In this document: positions 46,515-54,945 of the stretch, one piece after another
Numbering within the stretch: the stretch's first letter is position 1
Layout: each line of letters opens with the position of its first letter
Assembly: GCA_019058315.1 (NCBI GenBank)
Contig: JAHPZH010000001.1
Location: forward strand, 1,129,432 to 1,193,431
DNA length: 64,000 nt
From: Candidatus Helarchaeota archaeon
GTDB taxonomy: Archaea > Asgardarchaeota > Lokiarchaeia > Helarchaeales > RDOG01
Reading direction: 5' to 3'
Notes under the pieces: model-generated
Database searches by the model: none
The model's input: only the letters and a program-made list of their open reading frames with translations
Told to the model about the DNA's origin: nothing
Position numbers and translations under genes: made by a program

Positions 46515-47030
46515 TTATTCTAAAATTCGAAGACGATGTTCGCAATGGGCTGCTCCGCTTCCTCGGGAAAATACTGTAGTTACCTCCACTTTGTTATATT
46601 CTAAGTCTCTTTTTTCTGCTAAAAGATTGAGGTATGTTTCCAAAAATCCACCTATTGGACCACAATATTGAACATGTTCCTCGGTTTCAAACTGCAATTC
46701 ATAATCCATACAAAGACCACAAGATTTGTCGATTATTCTAAAATAATTTTCTCCTTCCTTTTGAACTTCAACTTTTCCCCATGCCAATTTAAATATCTCC
46801 TTAATAATTTTATCAAGTTTATTTTCTTTTGCTATCCAAACATTAAATAAATCCTTTCCAATGTTGTTTCCGATTATTCTAAGATATTGCATCGCACCTT
46901 TTACGCCAAATCCTTTTTCAAAAAAACTTATAACACCCGGATAAACCATTGTTATTAGGACATTGCCCATCTTCATCTTTAACATTTCTCCAGGAGTTCC
47001 CCTCCTAAGAAGATTTAGGCTCTTATCCAT
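46515..47030 (-). CDS. V4R-like domain protein B
   Basis: A 171-aa protein of similar design: SCGLCMDYELQ, YCGPIGGFLETYLNLLAEK, then RGSGAAHCEHRLRI, with the Cys spacing of V4R ligand-binding domains. A clear GGAGG lies seven bases before the ATG at 47030. The frame continues 33 codons upstream to a TTG at 47129 as a hydrophobic stretch, but the ribosome site argues for the shorter protein. It shares only limited identity with the neighbouring V4R-like protein. Confidence 0.68.
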   Translation of the reverse strand: MDKSLNLLRRGTPGEMLKMKMGNVLITMVYPGVISFFEKGFGVKGAMQYLRIIGNNIGKDLFNVWIAKENKLDKIIKEIFKLAWGKVEVQKEGENYFRIIDKSCGLCMDYELQFETEEHVQYCGPIGGFLETYLNLLAEKRDLEYNKVEVTTVFSRGSGAAHCEHRLRILE

Positions 47031-47288
47031 TAAAACGCCTCCAAACTTCTCCAAGCTTACTCCCAAGAGTATATCGCCTAATAAAACAAAACAAAAACAT
47101 ACTAACCTTCCCAAATAGAATAGTTTCAATATTTTTGTTATAATTACTTAAATTAATTATATAAATAATTATTTTAGCCTAGTTAATAATTTTTAAAAAG
47201 TAGAATATTTAATTTCTTTTTAAAAGCCAAAAATTATTTAAATATTTAAAAAAAAAGTAATCCTACCCTTTTAGTGGGGTTGAAAAAA

Positions 47289-47624
47289 ATGGGAGATAAC
47301 GCAAGACTATTTTCATTATTGAGCTTTATATCTGGACTTATCGGAATATTTTTTATTGGTATTCTTGCTGGAATAACGGCAATAGTATTCGCGTCAATAG
47401 CTTTCGAAATGTATGACGATGAAAGTCATGAAGCAAAAGCAGGGCTTGTGCTTGGTTTAGTCGATATTTGTATAATGGGATTGATAATAATCGGAGTTAT
47501 ATTATCCAGTGCAAGATCAGGTGTTTTTTATACTCCTGTAATGGGATTTCTTTTTCTCTTTGGTCCTTATGGATTTATGGCAATGGCTACTGGTGGTATA
47601 CCTATACCCTTTATGTACTATTAA
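47289..47624 (+). CDS. Small membrane protein, DUF4190-like (A)
   Basis: A 111-aa protein with three hydrophobic segments. The central FISGLIGIFFIGILAGITAIVFA - acidic loop - AKAGLVLGLVD pattern resembles DUF4190-type small membrane domains. Start chosen: ATG at 47289 with GGGG eight bases upstream; an in-frame GTG at 47274 is possible. It is followed 23 bases later by a paralogue with the same helix-loop-GLVLG arrangement. The function is unknown. Confidence 0.65.
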   Translation: MGDNARLFSLLSFISGLIGIFFIGILAGITAIVFASIAFEMYDDESHEAKAGLVLGLVDICIMGLIIIGVILSSARSGVFYTPVMGFLFLFGPYGFMAMATGGIPIPFMYY

Positions 47625-47647
47625 ATCTAAAATATGGAGAGATATTT

Positions 47648-48067
47648 ATGTTTGGAGAGAGAAGATTTGCGATAGGTAGTATAATATGTGGTGTAATAGG
47701 ATTATTTTATTGTGGTCTAATACTAGGCTGTCTCGCACTTACTTTTGCAGCAATCTCAATTTTCAAAGATTACAGGGGAGATGAAGCAACTTCTGGATTA
47801 GCACTCGGAATTATCTGTGTGTGTGCATCACTTGTTCAAATTATGGGGCTTAATTATGCCTTCCAACAATCTAAAGCCTATATACTGTATTCATTAGTAA
47901 TGACTGATTACTTTCTTGGAGGAAGTATGGCTAGTTTTGATGTAATACAATACTTTGTAATATTATCAGAAATGACTTCTGCACATATAAGAGCTATATC
48001 GGTAGCTGGTGGTCTAGGTGGTCCTATTCCTTTCTATTGGTTCTATTGGGCAGTATATTATGCCTAA
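47648..48067 (+). CDS. Small membrane protein, DUF4190-like (B)
   Basis: A 139-aa membrane protein. Residues 5-65 align with the upstream protein (IGSIICGVIGLFYCGLILGC..., acidic loop DYRGDE, then SGLALGIICVCA). An extra C-terminal region ends in aromatic FYWFYWAVYY. GGAGAG six bases before the ATG at 47648 sets the start; the frame extends much further upstream but there overlaps the previous gene out of frame. Tandem duplication within one transcript is likely. Confidence 0.68.
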   Translation: MFGERRFAIGSIICGVIGLFYCGLILGCLALTFAAISIFKDYRGDEATSGLALGIICVCASLVQIMGLNYAFQQSKAYILYSLVMTDYFLGGSMASFDVIQYFVILSEMTSAHIRAISVAGGLGGPIPFYWFYWAVYYA

Positions 48068-48072
48068 CCTTA

Positions 48073-48082
48073 TTTTTTTTTT
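48073..48082 (+). terminator. Oligo-T terminator after tandem membrane genes
   Basis: Ten consecutive T start six bases after the stop codon, consistent with archaeal intrinsic termination. The remaining 190 bases before the next start are AT-rich with no visible gene. Confidence 0.45.
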
Positions 48083-48269
48083 AATAATATTAAGATTTTT
48101 CTTTAATATTGGATTTAAAAAGAAAAATTATATAATTTGACTTAAATTTAGTTATATCATTCAAAAGTTATATTGGAGAAGAAAATAAAAAAAATAAATA
48201 TTATTTTATTTACCTAGAGTCAAATTAAAATAAGATACATGTTTTATTAATTATATTTTGTGAGAAATT

Positions 48270-49379
48270 TTGACAGTAGGAATTATCAAATCTACAGAAG
48301 AAGAAATACCGAATAAACTGATTAAATTATTAGAATTGATAAAATATAAACCCTCTAAAGATCAAATATTTTTAAAACCTAATATTGTAGATTCGGCAAA
48401 ACCAAACTCAGGGGTCAATGTTCATCCACTTGTTGTTGAGACACTCTATAATTATTTTCAAGATCAAGGATATAAAGTAATAATTGGAGAAGGACCTTTA
48501 AATGTAACCGCAAAAGGAATTAAATCAATATTACGTGGTGCAGGTTATAAAAAATTACATAAAGAAATTGGTATAGTAAATTTAAATGATGAGACTACTG
48601 AGAGAGTTGAAAAAGATTGGAAATACGGCAAATTACGTCTACCAAAATTAGCATTTACTCATGAATATATCGATATCGCATGCATGAAAACACATTGGAT
48701 AACAACAGTAACACTGGGGCTAAAAAATCAAAAAGGGCTACTCCTTGCAAAAGATAAAAAGTTATTCCATAAAAAAGGACTTCATGAGCCTATTTTAGAA
48801 TTAAATAAGATTTGTACTCCAGACTTAACAATAGTGGATGGAATATATTGTGTTGAAGGAACAGGACCTACTGTAATAGGCGGAGGAAAAACAAAGAAAA
48901 TGGATTTATTAGTTGCTGGAAAAGATATTCTTGAAGTAGATAATGTTTGTTGTAATATTATGGGATTTGATGTCGAAAAGATCAAGCATATTCCAAAAGT
49001 TAGCTTTGATACTGTTGGAGTGCCGATATCTGAGATAAAGACCGAATTTAAACCCCCTAAAAGTTATTTAGATGCCCCAATAGGAAAAACATTAATTCGA
49101 CTTTATGTTCATGATTCAAGCTGTACGCCAATGGGAGATATAATGATTCAAGCATTTGGTAAATTAACTATGAATCAAGAATTAATGCAAAAAATTCATA
49201 AATTTGAAAGAATAGATATTTCAACAGGGGGAGCCGAATTCCCTGATGATAAGGCAGATGTAAAAATTTGCGTTGGAGAATGCTCAAGATCTATTGCAAA
49301 AAAATATGATTTGATTCATGTAAAAGGTTGTCCAATTGATCCTGATGATTTTGTAAAAGTGTTAAATGAAAATCTGTAG
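48270..49379 (+). CDS. DUF362 protein, third copy
   Basis: A 369-aa DUF362 member. LKPNIVDSAKPNSGVNVHP, the GEGPLNVTAKG segment, CMKTHWITTVTLGLKNQKG, the VDGIYCVEGTGPT motif and VAGKDILEVDNVC follow the family's conserved order. The C-terminal 110 residues have several Cys (CVGECSR and a later Cys) but no ferredoxin spacing. It starts at TTG. It stands alone, with no redox partner adjacent, unlike the other two DUF362 genes. Confidence 0.85.
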   Translation: MTVGIIKSTEEEIPNKLIKLLELIKYKPSKDQIFLKPNIVDSAKPNSGVNVHPLVVETLYNYFQDQGYKVIIGEGPLNVTAKGIKSILRGAGYKKLHKEIGIVNLNDETTERVEKDWKYGKLRLPKLAFTHEYIDIACMKTHWITTVTLGLKNQKGLLLAKDKKLFHKKGLHEPILELNKICTPDLTIVDGIYCVEGTGPTVIGGGKTKKMDLLVAGKDILEVDNVCCNIMGFDVEKIKHIPKVSFDTVGVPISEIKTEFKPPKSYLDAPIGKTLIRLYVHDSSCTPMGDIMIQAFGKLTMNQELMQKIHKFERIDISTGGAEFPDDKADVKICVGECSRSIAKKYDLIHVKGCPIDPDDFVKVLNENL

Positions 49380-49447
49380 AAGTCATAAAAATCATTAATA
49401 TTTCTTTTAAAATAAAAAATAGAAAAAAATAAAAAAGATTTAAGTTT

Positions 49448-49690
49448 TTAATCTTCGCTACTCACTGCAAAGAATCCAAGAATCCATAAGATAAGAAGAA
49501 TATCACGCAGAGGATCGTCTGAAGGTAGTTCTAAGATTATATATAAGATAAAAATGTCTATAAATGCACTTTCATTAATCTCAATACCAGCTCCACCACC
49601 GCTAGGACCAGGTAGGAAAATACCTAAAATAATTCCCACTGTAACCAGCCCAATTACCCCGATGATCACCATTTTTGCATAAACATTCAT
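49448..49690 (-). CDS. 80-aa two-helix membrane protein
   Basis: A small protein with an N-terminal helix (about 5-27, ending GIFLPGPSGGGAG) and a second hydrophobic stretch near 45-75. GGTGG seven bases before the ATG is a strong ribosome site. It follows the 231-aa membrane gene by about 28 bases on the same strand and is probably cotranscribed with it. No family is recognised. Confidence 0.65.
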   Translation of the reverse strand: MNVYAKMVIIGVIGLVTVGIILGIFLPGPSGGGAGIEINESAFIDIFILYIILELPSDDPLRDILLILWILGFFAVSSED

Positions 49691-49718
49691 TCATTTACCA
49701 CCTTTCCAATATGATAAA

Positions 49719-50414
49719 TCAACGCCTTTTTAAAATCCAAATCAGAACCGCTGTTGCTATCGGAAATATTATAATGAACAGTATGAACCAATCTACATAA
49801 GAACTCGCTGATTGCCCTACCGAATGTTCAAAGAATGCCCAATTTCCAAGAACATTAAATGTAGTGAAAATTAAAAATATATTCTGGTTAGGTAAAAATG
49901 TATCTAAAAGAAACATTTGAGTACTTAAGCTCCTTAAATGCCATTGCGCATCGATTGTTATAATAAATACGGCTATAAAAGTTGATACTACTGCCCCAAC
50001 TACAGTAAAAGCAATGAATCCAACTAATAATAATGGACTTATGTCTGTTTCACCAATAAGATATCCCATTATACCGCCAAGGATTAAAAACATGAAGAAA
50101 AATCCCAAGAACCACAAGAAATAACTAGAGGGAGATTGACCATAGATAGCATGTTCCACTTCTCTCATATTCCCTATTAAAGTTATAAATATGGTTTTAT
50201 TAAATGTTAAGTCTCTTGGAATTATAAATGGGTCAGTTTCACCCAAGCCATCATAATATGTAAGACGGCATGATTCAATTGCAGCTGCTTGTGTAACTCT
50301 TTGTCCAAAATGCCATTGTGAATCCATAGTGATGATTTGAACAGTAGCAAGTGTCATCGTTAGTGCACCAATAAAAACAAATAATGTAATACCTATACCT
50401 CTTAGTCCAGCCAT
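49719..50414 (-). CDS. Membrane protein with internal duplication
   Basis: A 231-aa protein with about four transmembrane helices forming two tandem copies of one unit. ITMDSQWHFGQRVTQ with HAIYGQSPSSYFLWFLGFFF in the first half corresponds to ITIDAQWHLRSLSTQ with HSVGQSASSYVDWFILFII in the second. The conserved D-x-QWH motif may be functional. The frame extends to a TTG at 50426, but GGTG six bases before the ATG at 50414 supports the shorter form. The function is unknown. Confidence 0.65.
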   Translation of the reverse strand: MAGLRGIGITLFVFIGALTMTLATVQIITMDSQWHFGQRVTQAAAIESCRLTYYDGLGETDPFIIPRDLTFNKTIFITLIGNMREVEHAIYGQSPSSYFLWFLGFFFMFLILGGIMGYLIGETDISPLLLVGFIAFTVVGAVVSTFIAVFIITIDAQWHLRSLSTQMFLLDTFLPNQNIFLIFTTFNVLGNWAFFEHSVGQSASSYVDWFILFIIIFPIATAVLIWILKRR

Positions 50415-50881
50415 TTTTTTCACCAAATTTTTTCTTTTTTTAATATAATAGAATTAATGATATTTAATTTTTAAAACTTATAATTTTAAGTTTTTAAAAA
50501 ATATATTGAATGAGATTTATATAATTAATTATTTAGAAAATAGTATTTTAATTAAGGAATTATCTGGAAATTAATTATAACATAATATTTTTAACATCTT
50601 GCTTACGATAAAATTTGACTTTTCAATTACTTAAAAAAATTTTCTAAATTAGATTAATAAAATCATAATTCTTACCTCCCAATACAATATGCATTACCAG
50701 TTGCCATAATAATATCATAAAAATTCTTATGATTACTGTTCTTATTAAGTTTATTAAATTAATAAATTTTAAAAAAACACACAATAACTATTTATATATT
50801 AATCAGAAATTATTTTAAAGCGTTGAAATTGGGAAATTAGGTTAAAAATGACAAAAAATAGAGTTGGAAAAGTGGATTAAA
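50415..50881. promoter_or_regulatory. Intergenic region with promoter for the nurA-herA-mre11-rad50 cluster
   Basis: An AT-rich divergent intergenic region of about 450 bases with no supported gene. TTTATATATT at 50791-50800 is a TATA-box candidate in the plus direction, about 80-90 bases before the nurA start. An inverted repeat AATCATAA (50661-50668) / TTATGATT (50727-50734) could form a weak hairpin. The rest is low-complexity A/T sequence. Confidence 0.35.
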
Positions 50882-51997
50882 ATGAAAAAAGATTTAATTG
50901 AGTCTTGTGTTGATTATTTAGAGAATTTTCACAGAGTATCAGGTCCAGAAACTCCGAATTTCGATGATTGGAGGGTTACTCCTTTCCCATTTTCAATAGA
51001 TAATGTTCATCCGCTAACTAAGTCAATATGTGATAGAAAAATTGGGTTTGTTGATGGAGGAAATTTTGAAATTTTTAAGTCAGCATCCTTTTGTATCCAT
51101 TTAATAAGAGTTTTTTTTAGTATTTTTAAAGGAAAGAAGCGATTAAAACCAAAAAAAGTTCCTGGAATTGTGGAATTTTATGTCGTAACCATAACAACAG
51201 TCAATGCACTTGGAGAATTAATATACAAATCAAAAATATTCCCATTTAAAGATGATTTTTTAGATTTTATCCCAGATGATTCAAAATTAATGATAAAACA
51301 AAATGATAAGACAATTAGAATAGGAAAATTTCGTCCTAATATTGAAATAATGGGTGCAGTTGGCCGTCAATTTGCAGAATGGAAAATGACTGAGAAAAGT
51401 ATTGAACTCGAGTTAGATTCTGGAGATATTTTTGTCAGAGATGGTTCCTTACAGACAGGTTATAAAGGAGAGTTTCATTTTTCTAATAAAGCATATGAGC
51501 AAGCATTGAAAAAGAATGTGTATTTAACTGCATTAGCTAAAACAAGCCGACTTTTAACAAATTTAGGACGAAGTGTTTCTTCTGTAATTTGGCGTTTTGG
51601 ACAAAAAAAATGTTCTGATCAAGCTTGGTATTATTATCCGATCGCAGATATCCGAAATCCAGACCATAAGGCTGAAATGTATCATGTCAAATTTCATGCA
51701 TCAGCCTCACGTTCATTCAGGTTTGAAATTTACAAAAAACAAGCAAAAGAAATGTCAATTTCTGAAAAAGAATTAATTTTTAAGAATATTATGGCAAATT
51801 CGAATGATATTGGATTTATAGGTTATCCCTTTGGTCTAATTGATGTAGATAAATTTTCACATGTAAGTAAAAAAGAAAAACCTTATCATAACACTTTATT
51901 TATTTCTGAAATATCTAAGAGAGAAAATTTTCAAGATTTTATTGATGAAGTTAGAGGAATTGATGCTCATGACATTATTAATAAGTTGAGGTGGTAA
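50882..51997 (+). CDS. nurA: NurA 5'-3' nuclease
   Basis: A 371-aa NurA-domain protein. The N-terminal IGFVDGG has the metal-binding Asp (about 58), followed by a long beta-rich segment, the VRDGSLQTGY second acidic motif near 188 and the C-terminal IGYPFGLIDVDKF. NurA works with HerA, Mre11 and Rad50 to resect double-strand breaks, and here it heads that cluster, one base from herA. The frame begins at TTG 50864; ATG 50882 is the likely start. Confidence 0.85.
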   Translation: MKKDLIESCVDYLENFHRVSGPETPNFDDWRVTPFPFSIDNVHPLTKSICDRKIGFVDGGNFEIFKSASFCIHLIRVFFSIFKGKKRLKPKKVPGIVEFYVVTITTVNALGELIYKSKIFPFKDDFLDFIPDDSKLMIKQNDKTIRIGKFRPNIEIMGAVGRQFAEWKMTEKSIELELDSGDIFVRDGSLQTGYKGEFHFSNKAYEQALKKNVYLTALAKTSRLLTNLGRSVSSVIWRFGQKKCSDQAWYYYPIADIRNPDHKAEMYHVKFHASASRSFRFEIYKKQAKEMSISEKELIFKNIMANSNDIGFIGYPFGLIDVDKFSHVSKKEKPYHNTLFISEISKRENFQDFIDEVRGIDAHDIINKLRW

Positions 51998-51998
51998 T

Positions 51999-53594
51999 AT
52001 GACAGAAGAAGAAAATAAACTTGAAGAAGCAATTGTAGGACAAATTGTTTCAGGAAAATTTGGTGAAATTTTTGTAAGACAAAAGAAAGAGAAAGTAATT
52101 GAACTGGGAGAGCTTTTAAAAATTAAACACGAGAATGGTTATGGATTATTCCAAGTAACGCAGTTGTATTTCGGAAGTCAAATTCCAAATGACACCCTAG
52201 AATTAATGGCAGGATTGAATTTAGAGGGTAAGGGGACTAATCTGGAATTTTATGAACCCGAAATTAGAAATTATGTTTTAGCAGAAGTTAAAGGGTTATT
52301 AAACATAACGGAAATTGATGATAAAAAACAAATTGCTTTACCAAAAACCCTACCCGAATTTTTTTCTGGGATTCAAAAAATTACAGAGGACGATTTAGAT
52401 TTCATTAAACCACCAGAAAATCCAATCTATCTAGGGAAAGTCAGATCAGGTTCTAAAATTTTAAATATTGATTTAAGTTTATCAGCGCAAGATGTCCTAA
52501 AGCATCATATTTTAATTCCAGCCACTACAGGAAGGGGAAAAAGTAACCTTGTAAAAGTAATGTCTTCCAGTGTCATCAAAGATACTAGCTGTGGAATGTT
52601 GATATTAGATCCTCATAATGAATATTTTGGAGTTAATGATATTGGATTAAAGGATATTAAAAATGTAAAAGATTATTTGAGTTATTATACTCCAAGAGCT
52701 GGGGCTATACCAGGAGCTAATACTTTAGTAATTAATACAAATGATATTAAAGCGAGGCATATAAATCAAGTTTTAAATCTAACAGGTCCCCAAAAGGATG
52801 CAATTTTTAGCTATGAAACTAGATATAGAACTAACTGGTTAGATACATTAATGCAAGAGGAACAACCAACAATTAATGCCATTCAACCTATTACTTTGCA
52901 TGTTACACAAAGAAAAATAGGGCTTCTTCTAAATATTTCAAGATTCGATGTTGGTGGAACTATTCAAATCAATTATAACGGAATATTTCAAAAAACAAGA
53001 GGCCATGCCACAATCAACACTATTTTAAAAGAAATTGAAGAGGGTAAAACCGTTATTATAGATACTTCAACTCTTGGAGGTAATATTGAGCTCTTTGTTA
53101 ATACAATAATAGTCGAAAAAATATTTTCGGCATATCGTAATTATAAAATGGAAGGAAAATTGGATGATAAACCAGTGGTATCTATTGTGATTGAAGAGGC
53201 ACCTAGAGTAATTGGAAAAACAGTACTTGAAAATAGAGAAAATGTGTTTGGAACAATAGCAAAAGAGGGAAGAAAATTTAAAGTAGGATTAATTGCTATT
53301 ACTCAATTACCAAGTGTTATAGCACGAGAAATTCTTGCGAATATGAACACAAAAATTATACTTGGAAATGAAATGGGACCCGAACGGCATGCTATTATTG
53401 AGAGTGCAGCACAAGATTTATCTAAAGATTCTCAGGCAATCGCAAGTTTAGATATTGGAGAAGCAATTATAACCTCAAACTTCACAAAATTTGCAATTCC
53501 AATAAAAATTCCAATTTTTTTAGACTTCATCAAGGGAATTAATGGAGAAGATAGTAAAAAGAAAATAAAAAAGAGTTATCCTGGTGTAAATTAA
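51999..53594 (+). CDS. herA: HerA hexameric ATPase/translocase
   Basis: A 531-aa HerA/FtsK-type ATPase. A beta-barrel-like HAS domain spans about 1-95, Walker [10 protein letters not shown] is near 177-185 followed by [11 protein letters not shown], Walker B SIVIEEAP is at 395-402, and the sensor ITQLPSVI and arginine-containing C-terminus follow. It forms a DNA-pumping hexamer that binds NurA. Adjacent placement to nurA, mre11 and rad50 is characteristic of archaea. Confidence 0.93.
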   Translation: MTEEENKLEEAIVGQIVSGKFGEIFVRQKKEKVIELGELLKIKHENGYGLFQVTQLYFGSQIPNDTLELMAGLNLEGKGTNLEFYEPEIRNYVLAEVKGLLNITEIDDKKQIALPKTLPEFFSGIQKITEDDLDFIKPPENPIYLGKVRSGSKILNIDLSLSAQDVLKHHILIPATTGRGKSNLVKVMSSSVIKDTSCGMLILDPHNEYFGVNDIGLKDIKNVKDYLSYYTPRAGAIPGANTLVINTNDIKARHINQVLNLTGPQKDAIFSYETRYRTNWLDTLMQEEQPTINAIQPITLHVTQRKIGLLLNISRFDVGGTIQINYNGIFQKTRGHATINTILKEIEEGKTVIIDTSTLGGNIELFVNTIIVEKIFSAYRNYKMEGKLDDKPVVSIVIEEAPRVIGKTVLENRENVFGTIAKEGRKFKVGLIAITQLPSVIAREILANMNTKIILGNEMGPERHAIIESAAQDLSKDSQAIASLDIGEAIITSNFTKFAIPIKIPIFLDFIKGINGEDSKKKIKKSYPGVN

Positions 53595-53673
53595 AAGTTT
53601 TATTCAAATATTAAAAAGAGTAATAATTTTTTTAAGATTTCAGATAATAGAAGAGACCAGTTGGTAATATAAT

Positions 53674-54945
53674 ATGAAATTTGCCCATATAGCTGATTGT
53701 CACTTAGGTTGTTGGCGAGATGCGGATATAAATAAACTATCTATGGATAATTTTGAAAATATTATAATAGATTGTATCAATGAAAAAGTAGACTTTATAA
53801 TAATTGCAGGGGACATATTTGAAACTAGTTATCCACCTTTAGCAATATTGACTTCAGCAGCTAAAATCTTTAGAAAACTAAAAGACGCAAAAATACCCGT
53901 CTACGTAATTTCAGGTAGTCACGACTCTTCTCCAACCGATAATACAATTCTAAATGTTTTTACTGAAGCTGGATTATTATTAAATGTCATGAAAGCAAGT
54001 TGGGATAAAAATGGAAAGATAAATTTGGTTTTTACTGAAGATCCTAAAACAAAAATAAAAATAACTGGAATTTTAGGTAGAAAAAGAGGCTTAGAAGCAT
54101 CAATTTATGAAGATTTAGAGCGAAAATCATTAGAGAATGAACCAGGATTCAAAATTTTCTTACTTCATACCGCAATATCTGAATTAAAGCCTAAATATTA
54201 TAAAGAAGAATCATCTCCCCAATCTTTAATCCCTCAAAATTTTCAATATTATGCAGCAGGGCATATTCATCAAGTTATTCCTTCATTTGAGATAAATGAA
54301 GAGAAAATACTTAAATCCGAGATTCTATATCCAGGTCCAACTTTTCCCACAGATTTTGAAGAAATGGAAAAGAATATTGGAGGTGGTTATTTTATAGTTG
54401 AACCAATTAATTCTAAAGTGAAAGTAAATTGGAGAAAATCCATAAATTATAAAGTAATTTCATTTAAATTTGATGCCGAAAATAAAAATTTGGCTCAAGT
54501 TACTAAAGAACTTGATAAATTTATTAAAGAGAATGATTTTAATGATAAGATCGTAACAATTAGAATATTTGGGGAATTAAAATCGGGAAATACAATTGAT
54601 CTTAATTTAAATGAATATATTTCTCAAATGAGAGAAAAAGGAGCTAAATCAGTTTTAAAAAATACAATAAAATTCTCCTCAAAAGATTTCGAAATAGGAC
54701 GTCCACCAGTAGGAAATTCAAGAGAAGAAATTGAACAAATTTTTTTCAAAGAAAATCTTAATACAGGAATAGTTAGTGACTGGACTGAACAAATGGAGAT
54801 GAAAATTGCTAAAGAAATCTTGAAGAAAATCAGCATTTCAAAGGATATGGGAGAAAAAGTCAAGGATTATGATGCAAAAATAAGTAATTCATTATTAAGT
54901 TTATTTGGATTAAAAAAAGAATGGGAGGAATTCGATGATAATTAA
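53674..54945 (+). CDS. mre11: Mre11 nuclease
   Basis: A 423-aa metallophosphoesterase nuclease. Metal and catalytic residues: Asp8 and His10 (ADCHLG), Asp47 (AGDIFE), His83-Asp84 (SGSHDSS), LLHTAI and AAGHIHQ. The usual G-N-H-D box reads G-S-H-D here. The C-terminal capping and Rad50-binding region covers about 270-420. With Rad50 it senses and trims broken ends. It overlaps rad50 by 11 bases, indicating translational coupling. Confidence 0.93.
   Translation: MKFAHIADCHLGCWRDADINKLSMDNFENIIIDCINEKVDFIIIAGDIFETSYPPLAILTSAAKIFRKLKDAKIPVYVISGSHDSSPTDNTILNVFTEAGLLLNVMKASWDKNGKINLVFTEDPKTKIKITGILGRKRGLEASIYEDLERKSLENEPGFKIFLLHTAISELKPKYYKEESSPQSLIPQNFQYYAAGHIHQVIPSFEINEEKILKSEILYPGPTFPTDFEEMEKNIGGGYFIVEPINSKVKVNWRKSINYKVISFKFDAENKNLAQVTKELDKFIKENDFNDKIVTIRIFGELKSGNTIDLNLNEYISQMREKGAKSVLKNTIKFSSKDFEIGRPPVGNSREEIEQIFFKENLNTGIVSDWTEQMEMKIAKEILKKISISKDMGEKVKDYDAKISNSLLSLFGLKKEWEEFDDN

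Noticed and set aside
47468..47647. N-terminal extension of the second small membrane protein
   Set aside because: It overlaps the previous gene out of frame and reads as a shadow; GGAGAG plus ATG at 47648 gives the better start.
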